A stretch of DNA of 64,000 bases from Actinomadura barringtoniae (GCF_017573505.1 NZ_JAGEOJ010000010.1:248001-312000); one strand, 5' to 3'; shown: positions 51,457-59,731, numbered from the stretch's first letter. A program made the numbers and translations. The notes: generated by a model not told the origin, from the sequence alone.

Positions 51457-52653
51457 GTGAGCTTTGAGGAGATGTGGTCCGAACTCCTCCCCATCGGGCG
51501 GGCGACGGACGGCGGCTACCACCGGTTCACGTTCACGCCGTCCGAGCTGGAGTGCCGGGCCTGGTTCCTTGACCAGGCGCGGCGCCGCGGCCTCACCCTG
51601 GAGCAGGACACCAACGGGAACCTGTTCGCGTGGTGGCTGCCGGAGAGCGGGGAACGCGGCGACGCGGTCCTGACGGGGAGCCACCTGGACTCGGTCCCGG
51701 GCGGCGGGGCGTACGACGGGCCGCTCGGCGTGATCTCGGCGTTCGCCGCCATCGACCGCCTCCGCGCCGCGGGCGTACGGCCGCAGCGCCCCATCGGGGT
51801 CAGCGCGTTCGCTGAGGAGGAGGGCGCGCGGTTCGGAGTGGCGTGCCTGGGCTCGCGGCTGCTCTCCGGCGCGATCACCCCCGAGCGGGCGCGCGGCCTC
51901 AGCGACGGCGACGGGCGGTCGTTCGCCGAGGTGGCGGCGGAGAACGGGCTGGACCCGGACGCGCTCGGTCCCGACGCGGACCTGCTCGGCCGGATCGGCT
52001 GCTACGTCGAGCTGCATGTCGAGCAGGGCCGCGCGCTGCGCGAGCCGGTCGGCGTGGCCAGTTCGATCGTGCCGCACGGCCGGTGGCGGCTGGACTTCGC
52101 GGGCGAGGGCAACCATGCGGGAACGACGCTGATCACCGACCGGCGCGACCCGATGCTGCCGTTCGCGTTCGCAGTGATCGCGGCGCGGCAGGCGGCCGAA
52201 CGCAACGGGACGGTCGCCACGGTCGGCAAGGTCGCCGTGACGCCGAACGGCGTGAACGCGATCCCGTCGGCGGTGACGGCGTGGCTGGACAGCCGCGGCC
52301 CGTTCGAGGGGGACGTGCGCCGTACGGTCGCGGAGATCATGGAGGCGGCGCGGGTGGCGGCCGAGGCGCACGGGGTGACCGTGGAGATGGCCGAGGAGTC
52401 CTACACCGAGATCGTCGACTTCAACCGTGACCTGCGCGAACGCGTGGTCAAGTCGCTCGGCGGCGTGCCCGTCCTCCCGACCGGCGCGGGCCACGACGCG
52501 GGCATCCTCGCCTCCCGCGTGCCGACCGCCATGCTCTTCGTACGGAACCCGACCGGCATCTCGCACGACCCGGCCGAGTTCGCGGAGGAGGAGGACTGCC
52601 TGCACGGAGTTGAGGCCCTCGCGACCGTGCTCAAAGACCTGGCTCGTGGGTAA
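51457..52653 (+). CDS. M20 family amidohydrolase (allantoate amidohydrolase-like), hut cluster
   Basis: 398 residues, GTG start. A dinuclear-metal M20 amidase of the allantoate/N-carbamoyl amidohydrolase group: GSHLDSVPGGGAYDGPLGVI (His and Asp ligands), SAFAEEEGARFGVACLGSRL (Glu base and ligand), CYVELHVEQGRAL, GEGNHAGTTLITDRRDPMLP and GAGHDAGILASRVPTAMLFV. Between hutU and hutF, it most likely handles a late step, such as removal of the formyl group from N-formylglutamate made by HutF. That role is inferred from context. Confidence 0.82.
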   Translation: MSFEEMWSELLPIGRATDGGYHRFTFTPSELECRAWFLDQARRRGLTLEQDTNGNLFAWWLPESGERGDAVLTGSHLDSVPGGGAYDGPLGVISAFAAIDRLRAAGVRPQRPIGVSAFAEEEGARFGVACLGSRLLSGAITPERARGLSDGDGRSFAEVAAENGLDPDALGPDADLLGRIGCYVELHVEQGRALREPVGVASSIVPHGRWRLDFAGEGNHAGTTLITDRRDPMLPFAFAVIAARQAAERNGTVATVGKVAVTPNGVNAIPSAVTAWLDSRGPFEGDVRRTVAEIMEAARVAAEAHGVTVEMAEESYTEIVDFNRDLRERVVKSLGGVPVLPTGAGHDAGILASRVPTAMLFVRNPTGISHDPAEFAEEEDCLHGVEALATVLKDLARG

Positions 52654-52663
52654 AGGCACCAGT

Positions 52664-54031
52664 ATGCGATGGCATGCCGAGTTCGCCTGGCTCGGAGACG
52701 GAGTGGCCGCCGATGTGCTCATCGAGGCCGATGGAGAACGCTTCACCAGCATCACGCCCGGAGTTCCGCTCCCGCCGGACACGCCGCGGCTGCAGGGCCT
52801 GACCCTTCCAGGGCTGGCCAACGCCCATTCCCACGCCTTCCACCGCGCGTTGCGAGGACGCGTCCAGGCGGGCAGCGGAACGTTCTGGACCTGGCGCGAG
52901 CAGATGTACAAGGTCGCCGAACGCCTGGAGCCCGACACCTATCAGGCTCTCGCGACCGCCGTTTACGCCGAGATGGCCCTCGCCGGGATCACGTGCGTCG
53001 GCGAGTTCCACTACCTGCACCACCGGCCCGACGGCAGCCCGTACGGCGAGCCCAACGCGATGGGCGAGGCCCTGATCGCCGCGGCCTCCGCCGCCGGGAT
53101 CCGGATCACGCTGCTGGACGCGTGCTACCTCGCCGGCGGCATCGACCAGCCGCTGAAGGGCCCGCAGCTGCGCTTCGGCGACGGCACCGCGGGCAACTGG
53201 GCGCGCCGCGTCGACAGCCTGTACGAGGTCACCGACAAGGCGGGCCGCCCGAACGCCCGGGTCGGTGCCGCGGTCCATTCCGTACGGGCCGTGCCGCGCG
53301 AGCAGATCAACGCGGTCGCCGCCTGGGCCAAGGAGCACCGCGCGCCGCTGCACGTTCACCTGTCCGAGCAGCCCGCCGAGAACGAGGCCTGCCAGGAGAA
53401 GTACGGCATGACCCCGACGCGCCTGCTCGCCGAGGCCGGCGCCCTCGGCGCGCTGACCGTCGCCGTCCACGCCACCCACCTGACCGGCGAGGACATCGGC
53501 CTGCTCGGCGGAACGATGACGGGCGTGTGCATGTGCCCGACCACCGAACGCGACCTGGCCGACGGCATCGGCCCGGCCCGCGAGCTCCGCGACTCCGGAT
53601 CACCGATCTGCCTCGGCTCGGACCAGCACGCGGTGATCGACATCTTCGAGGAGGCCCGCGCGGTCGAGCTGAACGAACGCCTCCACACCCGCGAGCGCGG
53701 GCACTGGAAGGCGGGCCAGCTGCTCACCGCCGCCACGTCCAACGGCCACTACGGCCTGGGCTGGCCGGAGGCGGGCCGGTTGGAGCCCGGCTCGTACGCC
53801 GACCTGGTCACCATCGCGCTCGACTCGGTCCGTACGGCGGGCGCCGGGCCCGAGTTCGCCGCCGAGACCGCCGTCTTCGCCGCCACGAACGCCGACGTCC
53901 GCCACGTCGTCGTCTCCGGCCGCGAGGTGGTCCACGACGGCCACCACCTCATGGTCCACGACGTTCCCGCCGCCCTGGCCGAAGCCATCGAGGCCGTCAC
54001 CTTCGAAGAAGAGACCGAGTCCGACGACTGA
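52664..54031 (+). CDS. hutF: Formimidoylglutamate deiminase HutF
   Basis: 455 residues from ATG 52664. Amidohydrolase of the HutF group: converts N-formimino-L-glutamate to N-formyl-L-glutamate and ammonia. Motifs: LPGLANAHSHAFHRALRGR (HxH), GTFWTWREQMYKVAERLEPD, VGAAVHSVRAVPREQI, HVHLSEQPAENEACQ (His), and the Asp in ICLGSDQHAVIDIFEEARAV. No hutI (imidazolonepropionase) gene lies next to it within the window. It is followed by a tRNA gene on the opposite strand. Confidence 0.93.
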   Translation: MRWHAEFAWLGDGVAADVLIEADGERFTSITPGVPLPPDTPRLQGLTLPGLANAHSHAFHRALRGRVQAGSGTFWTWREQMYKVAERLEPDTYQALATAVYAEMALAGITCVGEFHYLHHRPDGSPYGEPNAMGEALIAAASAAGIRITLLDACYLAGGIDQPLKGPQLRFGDGTAGNWARRVDSLYEVTDKAGRPNARVGAAVHSVRAVPREQINAVAAWAKEHRAPLHVHLSEQPAENEACQEKYGMTPTRLLAEAGALGALTVAVHATHLTGEDIGLLGGTMTGVCMCPTTERDLADGIGPARELRDSGSPICLGSDQHAVIDIFEEARAVELNERLHTRERGHWKAGQLLTAATSNGHYGLGWPEAGRLEPGSYADLVTIALDSVRTAGAGPEFAAETAVFAATNADVRHVVVSGREVVHDGHHLMVHDVPAALAEAIEAVTFEEETESDD

Positions 54032-54057
54032 GGAGGCCCGGCGGCCGAAGATCGAGA

Positions 54058-54153
54058 TGGCGGAGGCGAACGGGAATCGAACCCGCCGTCCCGAGGTGCT
54101 CGGGACCATCGGTTTTGAAGACCGGGAGGGCCACCAGGCACCTTCTCGCCTCC
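54058..54153 (-). tRNA. selC: tRNA-Sec (anticodon UCA)
   Basis: On the minus strand the sequence begins GGAGGCGA (54153 down) and ends TCGCCTCCGCCA, giving an 8-bp acceptor stem and an encoded CCA. The anticodon loop is CTTCAAA, anticodon TCA, which reads UGA. The extra arm is long (GTCCCGAG-CAC-CTCGGGAC), and the T arm contains GGTTCGATTCC. All these are selenocysteine-tRNA hallmarks. The gene is 96 bases, downstream of hutF and beyond the end of the epoxide hydrolase gene. Confidence 0.93.
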
Positions 54154-54181
54154 AGCGCAGGACCCTACCAACGAGCCGTCT

Positions 54182-55369
54182 CTAGACCGCCGCGGTCCGG
54201 AAGTGACGGAAGGGGCGGAAGAACGCCCGAAGCTCCTCGACGTACAACTCGGGCTCCTCGAACGGCGCGAAATGCCCGCCGCGCGGCGGATGGGTCGCCC
54301 GCGCGACGTTGGCGATCCGGTCCAGCCAGGCGCGCGGCGGCTGAAGCAGGTCGCCCGGGAAGAGCGAGAACCCGGACGGCACCTCGACCCGCCGCGCGTG
54401 CTGGGCCACCGGAATCGCGCCGTTCGCCGAGTACATCCGCATCGACGAGCCGATCGTGCCGGTCAGCCAGTAGATCGTCAGGTTGGTGAGGATCTCGTCC
54501 TTGGTGTAGCTCCGTTCGATGTCCCCGTCGCAGTCCGACCACGACCTGAGCTTCTCGACGATCCACGCGGCGAGCCCGGCGGGGGAGTCGGTGAGCCCGA
54601 ACGCGGCGGTCTGCGGCTTCGTGCGGTGCATGGCGGCGTACGCGCCCTCGGCCCCGCCCCACTTCACGCCGCTGTCCAGCCACGCGCGTTCCTCCGGCGT
54701 GAGGTCCGCCGGATCGCCGGTGTAGATCGGCAGCCCCGCGTCCATCCGATGAACGGCGATGACCCGTTCGGCATGGTCGAGCGCGAGGTAGCGGCTCACA
54801 TGGCTGCCGATGTCGCCGCCCGCCGCACCGAACCGCGGGTAGCCGAGCGCGGTCATCAGCTCGGCCCACAGTCCCGCCACATCGATGCTGTTCAGCGGCG
54901 GCCCCACCGGCTTGTCGGAGTACCCGTACCCCGGCATGTCCGGCACGATCACGTCGAACGCGTCCGCCGGATCACCGCCGTGCGCGCCGGGATCGGTCAG
55001 CAGCGGGATCACCTTCGTGTAGCGCCAGAACGAGTCGGGCCACCCATGCCCGAGCACCAGCGGCAACCCGGCCCCCGAAGCCGAGGCGGAGGCCGCCTTC
55101 GCATGCACGAAGTGAATCCCGAGCCCATCACCAAGCCGCGCCCGATAATGCGGCAGCTTGCCCAGTGCGGCCTCCTGCGCCTCCCAGTCGAACTCGTCCG
55201 CCCAATAGGCGACGAGCTCACGCAGGTAATCAAGATCGGTCCCCAGCGCCCACCCGGCGTCCTCCAGCCCGTCCGGCGCGTCCGGCCATCGCGTGGCGCG
55301 CAGCCGCGCACGCAGATCCTCCAGCGCTCCAGGGTCCGTACGCAGGGTGAACGGCTCAACAGCAGGCAT
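54182..55369 (-). CDS. Epoxide hydrolase (alpha/beta hydrolase, EphN-type)
   Basis: 395 residues. The N-terminal epoxide hydrolase domain (about 5-105) has DPGALEDLRARLRATRWPDA. The core has the oxyanion motif LVLGHGWPDSFWRYTKVIPL, the nucleophile Asp in FGAAGGDIGSHVSRYLALDH, and the catalytic His in RGGHFAPFEEPELYVEELRA. It hydrolyses an epoxide to a diol; substrate unknown. A Ser/Ala patch (ASASASGAG) is inserted near residue 95. Divergent from the SRPBCC/ArsR operon with two GCAACC...GTTGC sites between, so it may belong to the same ArsR regulon. Confidence 0.9.
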   Translation of the reverse strand: MPAVEPFTLRTDPGALEDLRARLRATRWPDAPDGLEDAGWALGTDLDYLRELVAYWADEFDWEAQEAALGKLPHYRARLGDGLGIHFVHAKAASASASGAGLPLVLGHGWPDSFWRYTKVIPLLTDPGAHGGDPADAFDVIVPDMPGYGYSDKPVGPPLNSIDVAGLWAELMTALGYPRFGAAGGDIGSHVSRYLALDHAERVIAVHRMDAGLPIYTGDPADLTPEERAWLDSGVKWGGAEGAYAAMHRTKPQTAAFGLTDSPAGLAAWIVEKLRSWSDCDGDIERSYTKDEILTNLTIYWLTGTIGSSMRMYSANGAIPVAQHARRVEVPSGFSLFPGDLLQPPRAWLDRIANVARATHPPRGGHFAPFEEPELYVEELRAFFRPFRHFRTAAV

Positions 55370-55406
55370 AGGCCGACCCTACGCCGCACCCGATCACCCC
55401 CAACAT

Positions 55407-55421
55407 GCAACCAACGGTTGC
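55407..55421. promoter_or_regulatory. Candidate ArsR operator, site 1
   Basis: GCAACC-AAC-GGTTGC, perfect 6+3+6 inverted repeat, 38 bases upstream of the epoxide hydrolase start. Confidence 0.65.
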
Positions 55422-55454
55422 GCATCGATCGCCGCCCGAGTACTCTCCTAACAC

Positions 55455-55469
55455 GCAACCAAACGTTGC
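55455..55469. promoter_or_regulatory. Candidate ArsR operator, site 2
   Basis: GCAACCAAACGTTGC, 5+5+5 inverted repeat nearly identical to site 1 and 48 bases away from it, just before the SRPBCC gene. Confidence 0.65.
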
Positions 55470-55482
55470 ATAAGGAGTGGAC

Positions 55483-55935
55483 GTGGAACTGGGAACGATC
55501 GAGCGCGAGATCCACATCGAGGCGTCGCCCGACGTCGTCTTCGAGGTGGTGAGCAGCCCCGACCACCTCAAGGAATGGTGGCCCGACGACGCGAGCTACG
55601 ACCCGGTCCCCGGCTCGTCCGGCGAGATCGTCTTCGGCGACCGCGACGCGGGCGGCGCGGTGATGGCGTTCACCGTCGTGGAGGCGATCCCGCCCCGGAC
55701 GTTCACGTTCCGCTGGACGCACCCGGTCGGCGAGACCGCCGCCACCGGCAACTCCCTCCTGGTCACGTTCGACCTCACCCCCTCCCGCGGCGGAACGCTG
55801 CTCAAGATGACCGAGACCGGCTTCCGCGAGATGGGCTGGGAGGCCGCCGTTCTGGAGCAGCAGTACAAGGAGCACAGCACCGGCTGGGACTTCTACCTCC
55901 CGCGCCTGGTCCCCTACATCGCGACGCTGTCATGA
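55483..55935 (+). CDS. SRPBCC (AHSA1-like) domain protein 1
   Basis: 150 residues. GTG 55483 was chosen because AAGGAG lies five bases upstream. START-like fold for binding hydrophobic ligands: IEREIHIEASPDVVFEVVSS, DHLKEWWPDDASYDPVPGSS, RTFTFRWTHP, and the C-terminal helix WEAAVLEQQYKEHSTGWDFY. AHSA1-like SRPBCC proteins are often encoded beside ArsR regulators. The stop overlaps the ArsR start by four bases. Confidence 0.88.
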   Translation: MELGTIEREIHIEASPDVVFEVVSSPDHLKEWWPDDASYDPVPGSSGEIVFGDRDAGGAVMAFTVVEAIPPRTFTFRWTHPVGETAATGNSLLVTFDLTPSRGGTLLKMTETGFREMGWEAAVLEQQYKEHSTGWDFYLPRLVPYIATLS

Positions 55936-56267
55936 CCGTCGACGACGACCTCTGGTCCGCGATCGGAGACCCCACCCGCCGCCGCATGCTCGACCTGCTC
56001 CTCATCGACGGCCAGGGCACCGCGACAACGCTCAGCCAGCAACTCCCGGTCACCCGCCAAGCAGTGGCCAAACACCTGAACGTCCTGGACCGAGTAGGCC
56101 TGGTCCAGTCGACACCCTCCGGCAGGGAAAAGCGCTACCACGTGGACGAGGCCCAATTGGCCCGCGCTGTAGCCCAACTCAATTCGGTCGGCACCGCATG
56201 GGACGCCCGGCTCCAGCGCATCAAGCGCATCGCCGAAGCAATCCAGCGCAAACAAGGAGAGCAGTAA
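55932..56267 (+). CDS. ArsR family HTH regulator
   Basis: 111 residues. Winged helix: AIGDPTRRRMLDLLLIDGQG, TATTLSQQLPVTRQAVAKHL, and the wing GLVQSTPSGREKRYHVD. No metal-binding Cys residues, so it is not a metal sensor. It is sandwiched between two SRPBCC genes, a common autoregulated set in actinomycetes. It probably binds the paired GCAACC...GTTGC sites upstream. Coupled to both neighbours by overlaps. Confidence 0.9.
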   Translation: MTVDDDLWSAIGDPTRRRMLDLLLIDGQGTATTLSQQLPVTRQAVAKHLNVLDRVGLVQSTPSGREKRYHVDEAQLARAVAQLNSVGTAWDARLQRIKRIAEAIQRKQGEQ

Positions 56268-56716
56268 TGGCAGACATCCTGCACAGAATCGGCGTCAAGA
56301 ACTCCACCCCCGAAAAGGTCTACGACGCCCTGACCACCATCGACGGCCTCGCCGCCTGGTGGACCGAAGACACCAAGGGCACATCCGACACCACCAACGG
56401 CGTCGTCCAATTCCGCTTCCCACCCGTGGGCGGCTTCGACATGGAGGTCACCAAGCTGACCCCGTCCTCCCACGTCGCCTGGCGCGTGGTCGACGGCCCG
56501 CCCGAATGGATCGACACCACCATCACGTTCGACGTCAGCCAGGACGACGACTACACCGTCGTTCTCTTCAAGCACGAGGGCTGGAAGGAGCCCGTCGACT
56601 TCATGTACCACTGCAGCACCAAGTGGGGCTCGTACCTCATGAGCATGAAGACCCTCCTGGAGACCGGAAAGGGCGCCCCCGCCCCCAACGACGTCCAGAT
56701 CAGCAACTGGCACTAG
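56267..56716 (+). CDS. SRPBCC (AHSA1-like) domain protein 2
   Basis: 149 residues from ATG 56267, overlapping the ArsR stop by one base; AAGGAGAG lies upstream. START-like fold: HRIGVKNSTPEKVYDALTTI, DGLAAWWTEDTKGTSDTTNG, VAWRVVDGPPEWIDTTITFD and TKWGSYLMSMKTLLETGKG. Only about 150 residues, with no added domain. Ligand unknown. A clear terminator follows. Confidence 0.9.
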   Translation: MADILHRIGVKNSTPEKVYDALTTIDGLAAWWTEDTKGTSDTTNGVVQFRFPPVGGFDMEVTKLTPSSHVAWRVVDGPPEWIDTTITFDVSQDDDYTVVLFKHEGWKEPVDFMYHCSTKWGSYLMSMKTLLETGKGAPAPNDVQISNWH

Positions 56717-56730
56717 CCATCCACCCCCCC

Positions 56731-56760
56731 AAGACCCCGGCCGACCTCCGCCGGGGTCTT
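56731..56760 (+). terminator. Terminator after the SRPBCC/ArsR operon
   Basis: AAGACCCCGGC (56731-56741) pairs with GCCGGGGTCTT (56750-56760), a perfect 11-bp stem ending in TCTTCC. Confidence 0.8.
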
Positions 56761-56831
56761 CCCCACACCACGACCCCATCTGCCTGCCGCGCCGTAGTCT
56801 GGGAACGACGCCCGAGGGAGGTGCAGACCCG

Positions 56832-58049
56832 ATGCACGATGAGGTCACCATCGGCGCCCGGCTGCGAATTCTGCGGCGCTGGCGCGGCCTGAGCCTTGAG
56901 GAGCTCGGGGGGCTGGCCAACCTGTCCAAGGGCTTCCTGTCCAAGGTGGAGAACGGCAAGCTCGCCCTGGACCGCCGCTCGTACATTTCTGCGCTCGCGG
57001 CGGCGTTGCAGGTCTCCGAAACGGATCTGGTCGGCGGCCCGCACCTGGGCAAGGACCGGCTGCAGTCCGACCCGCATACGGTCATCCCGTCGATTCGGCT
57101 TGCGCTGCAGACCAACACGTTGGCCGAGCCCGCGGTCGAACGAGCCCGGCCGCTGCCAGAGCTGGTCGCCGAGATGGCGCGCATCGAGCCGTACCACCAG
57201 GCGTGCGATTACGTGGAGGTCGGCCGGGCGCTGCCCGCCCTTCTGGACGAGCTGCATCTACATGTGTGGTGGCGGTCTGATGAGGCCGCGCACCGGATAT
57301 CGCTGGAAACGCTTATTGAGGCGTGCACGGCGGCCACGTTCACGTGCAAGGACCTTGGATATCCCGACCTGGCGCACCTTGCGGCGACGCGTGCGCAAGA
57401 GGCGGCGGCCATCCTCGATGATCCTGTACGTACCGGCGAGGCCGACTTCCTCCGCGTCCACACGATGCCGCGCGCCGGATCCTGGGACCGTACGCTGAAC
57501 GCCGCTCAGCGTGCCGCCGGCATCCTTGAACCACACGTCACCGAGGCGCGTGGTTGGCAGGTGCTCGGCATGCTCAGCCTCTCGGCGTCCCTGGCCGCCG
57601 CGGTCGAGCACGACACCGGCCGCGCCCGCGACTGGCTCGACCAGGCCGCCGGACTCGCCGCGCACGTGCCGGACACACCTGACGAGAACTGGATGAGCTT
57701 CTCGGCCACCAACGTCGGGGTATGGGATGTCGCCGTGAACGTCGAGTGCGGTGAGCACGGCGGTGCCGTGAAGGAACGTGCCGCACGCGTCGACCAGGTC
57801 AAGCTCGCCGAGAAGCGTGGACGGCACGCCGCCTTCCTCGCCGACGTCGGCAGAGGACTGGCCCGCGACAAGGCCACCAAGGCCGAGGCGATCCACTGGC
57901 TGTATCGTGCCGAGCAAGCCGCCCCGCAGTGGATCCGCAACCACAAGCCCGTACGGGACTCGATCGCCGTACTGCTCAGTCAGGCTCGGGCCGAGGCGGG
58001 CGGCCGAGAGTTGCGTGGGATGGCGGCGCGCATGGGCGTCCCGCACTAG
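56832..58049 (+). CDS. XRE-family HTH regulator with helical C-terminal domain
   Basis: 405 residues. N-terminal HTH (about 5-65): TIGARLRILRRWRGLSLEEL, GGLANLSKGFLSKVENGKLA. The rest is all-helical with TPR-like repeats (LGYPDLAHLAATRAQEAAAI, GWQVLGMLSLSASLAAAVEH, AIHWLYRAEQAAPQWIRNHK). This type of regulator often sits with an RsbW-like HATPase and very small genes in actinomycetes, as here. It probably binds upstream of its own operon. Ligand unknown. Confidence 0.87.
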   Translation: MHDEVTIGARLRILRRWRGLSLEELGGLANLSKGFLSKVENGKLALDRRSYISALAAALQVSETDLVGGPHLGKDRLQSDPHTVIPSIRLALQTNTLAEPAVERARPLPELVAEMARIEPYHQACDYVEVGRALPALLDELHLHVWWRSDEAAHRISLETLIEACTAATFTCKDLGYPDLAHLAATRAQEAAAILDDPVRTGEADFLRVHTMPRAGSWDRTLNAAQRAAGILEPHVTEARGWQVLGMLSLSASLAAAVEHDTGRARDWLDQAAGLAAHVPDTPDENWMSFSATNVGVWDVAVNVECGEHGGAVKERAARVDQVKLAEKRGRHAAFLADVGRGLARDKATKAEAIHWLYRAEQAAPQWIRNHKPVRDSIAVLLSQARAEAGGRELRGMAARMGVPH

Positions 58050-58082
58050 GGGGGTTTCCGCTCGGCAACTCGGAGCGTTCGC

Positions 58083-58343
58083 GTGCGTTTACCGTACGTG
58101 GCCATGCACGCCACTGCGCTCCTCGAACAGCTCGGCTCCCTGCTTGGGGAACGAGGCTGGCCCAGCGAAGTCCGCAAGGCCTACCTGCGGGTCAGCAACC
58201 CGAACGATCCCGGGATCAACGCCGACGTCGAATGCGACGGCGAGACGTTCCGCTGGGCGCGCGGCCAGATCATCGGCCCGGTCGGCGAGGCCGCGGGCGT
58301 CGCCGACCGCATCCAGCACGTTCTGCGTGAGCCGGGGCGATGA
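58083..58343 (+). CDS. Small conserved protein of the XRE/HATPase operon
   Basis: 86 residues from GTG 58083 (GGAG eight bases upstream) or 79 from ATG 58104. One compact domain: LLGERGWPSEVRKAYLRVSN, PGINADVECDGETFRWARGQ, IIGPVGEAAGVADRIQHVL. No known function. Its stop overlaps the HATPase start by four bases. Confidence 0.75.
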   Translation: MRLPYVAMHATALLEQLGSLLGERGWPSEVRKAYLRVSNPNDPGINADVECDGETFRWARGQIIGPVGEAAGVADRIQHVLREPGR

Positions 58344-58729
58344 GCCGTCCGCCGCAGTGGACGCAGACCTATCCGAGCATCCCGTCCATGATCCCCGCGG
58401 CGCGAGCCTTCGTTCGCGCCATGCTCACCGACTCTCCGCACGCCGATGACGCGGAGCTGGTCGTCAGCGAGTTCGCCACCAATTCGCTCCAGCACACGGC
58501 CAGCGCCACGATCCAGGTCGACGTTCAGTCCAAGCCGGGCTGGGCGCGCATCGCGGTCACGGACCAGGGAACCCCGGCCGACTGGCACCGCGAAGACGTT
58601 CGCAACGAAGCCCTGGCCGAGCACGGCCGCGGCCTCCTTCTGGCCGACGCGCTCGCCGATCGTTGGGGATACGAGGCCGGCGACTCCGGCCAGACGATGT
58701 GGGCCGAGTTCGTGTGGACGGAGTCCTGA
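58340..58729 (+). CDS. RsbW-like ATP-binding (HATPase_c) protein
   Basis: 129 residues. GHKL ATPase motifs: the N box DAELVVSEFATNSLQHTAS, the G1 region IAVTDQGTPADWH, and the G2 region EHGRGLLLADALADRWGYEA. Such single-domain proteins act as anti-sigma kinases or, in actinomycetes, as partners of XRE/DUF397 regulators. No anti-sigma antagonist is adjacent. Translationally coupled on both sides. Confidence 0.88.
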   Translation: MSRPPQWTQTYPSIPSMIPAARAFVRAMLTDSPHADDAELVVSEFATNSLQHTASATIQVDVQSKPGWARIAVTDQGTPADWHREDVRNEALAEHGRGLLLADALADRWGYEAGDSGQTMWAEFVWTES

Positions 58730-58998
58730 TGAGCCTCGAAACGCTGGCCCGCGAGCTGTCCGAACGTGGCTGGACGTGCATCATCCGGCCGGACACCGCC
58801 CTGCTCCGCGTAACACACCACACGCTCCCGATGATCGGCGAGAGCGTCGGCATCGTTCACGGCTGGTTCGAGAACTCCTCCAGACGACCCCTCGCTCCCT
58901 GCGACGACGTTCGAGGTGCCGCCGTCGAGCTGATCGCGCTCCTCCAGCCCTTCGTCACCGCCGCAGCCACCCTCGCCGCCGAGCGGGAACCACGATGA
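58729..58998 (+). CDS. Small hypothetical protein 2 of the XRE/HATPase operon
   Basis: 89 residues from ATG 58729, overlapping the HATPase stop by one base. Reads MSLETLARELSERGWTCIIR..., with RVTHHTLPMIGESVGIVHGW and a helical C-terminus. It resembles its neighbours in size and composition but no family is recognised. Its stop overlaps the next start by four bases. Confidence 0.72.
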   Translation: MSLETLARELSERGWTCIIRPDTALLRVTHHTLPMIGESVGIVHGWFENSSRRPLAPCDDVRGAAVELIALLQPFVTAAATLAAEREPR

Positions 58999-59237
58999 GG
59001 GCCCTCATCGAAGCACTGGCGAAATCCGGCATCCCGGCCCGTCTCACCACCGACGATGGACGCCAGGCCGTCCGGGCCTCCCATCCGCGCATCCCCGTCA
59101 GCACCACACTCGTCGCCGAGGTCTACGAGGGCCGGCCCTGGCTGCTGAACGAATGGGGCGCACCCCTCTGCCCGGCCGGCGACACCTCCACCGCTGTCGC
59201 CTACGTCTCCCGGCTCCTGGACCAGCACGTACGATGA
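58995..59237 (+). CDS. Small hypothetical protein 3 of the XRE/HATPase operon
   Basis: 80 residues from ATG 58995. Reads MRALIEALAKSGIPARLTTD, then TTLVAEVYEGRPWLLNEWGA, ending YVSRLLDQHVR. Similar plan to the preceding small proteins (short helix, beta strands, WL motif); it could be a distant paralogue. Function unknown. It ends five bases before the next gene. Confidence 0.72.
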   Translation: MRALIEALAKSGIPARLTTDDGRQAVRASHPRIPVSTTLVAEVYEGRPWLLNEWGAPLCPAGDTSTAVAYVSRLLDQHVR

Positions 59238-59241
59238 CCGC

Positions 59242-59703
59242 GTGGCTGTGATCTATGTGACGGGCATGTCCGGCGTGGGCAAGTCGACCGCGCTGAAGGA
59301 ACTGGCCCGGCGCGGGTATCGGGTCGTGGACACCGACGACGGCGACTGGATCATCGATCACGAGGAACCCCTCCTGGATGAGGACCGGATGGACTTCCTG
59401 ATCACCGAGTACGAGGGCTCCGACGAATCTCTCTTCATCTCCGGTGCGGTCATCAACCAGGTCGACTTCTACGATCGCTTCGACGAGATCGTGCTGCTCA
59501 GCGCCCCCATCGACGTCATGCTCGAACGCATCGCCGCGCGCGACGACAACCCGTTCGGCAAGGCCCCCGGCGAACGCGAGCGGATCATCGACGACACCGC
59601 CTACATCGAGCCGCAGCTCCGTGAGGCCGCGACCGTCGAGATCGACACCCGCAAGCCGCTCACGGCCGTCGTGGATCAGATCGAGGCACTGATCACCTCT
59701 TGA
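59242..59703 (+). CDS. P-loop small-molecule kinase-like protein
   Basis: 153 residues from GTG 59242. Walker A GMSGVGKSTALKELARRGYR, then DTDDGDWIIDHEEPLLDEDR, FISGAVINQVDFYDRFDEIV, and a lid-like segment IAARDDNPFGKAPGERERII. Resembles small nucleoside or shikimate-type kinases (AAA_18/AAA_33), but the phosphate acceptor is unknown. It sits between the HATPase operon and the MerR gene. Confidence 0.8.
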   Translation: MAVIYVTGMSGVGKSTALKELARRGYRVVDTDDGDWIIDHEEPLLDEDRMDFLITEYEGSDESLFISGAVINQVDFYDRFDEIVLLSAPIDVMLERIAARDDNPFGKAPGERERIIDDTAYIEPQLREAATVEIDTRKPLTAVVDQIEALITS

Positions 59704-59731
59704 CCTTGACACTGACGTCAAGGCATAGCGT
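59700..59731 (+). promoter_or_regulatory. MerR-type promoter with operator in a 20-base spacer
   Basis: A -35-like TTGACC (59700-59705) and a -10-like TAGCGT (59726-59731) are separated by 20 bases. That overlong spacer is nearly filled by the perfect inverted repeat CCTTGAC-ACTGAC-GTCAAGG (59704-59723). This is the classic layout for MerR activation. Confidence 0.7.

Noticed and set aside
49774..52938. Open frame of over 1000 codons antisense to the hut genes
   Set aside because: Composition (Arg, Gly, Val, Asp rich without motifs) is typical of the antisense of GC-rich coding DNA; hutU, M20 and hutF fully explain the region.
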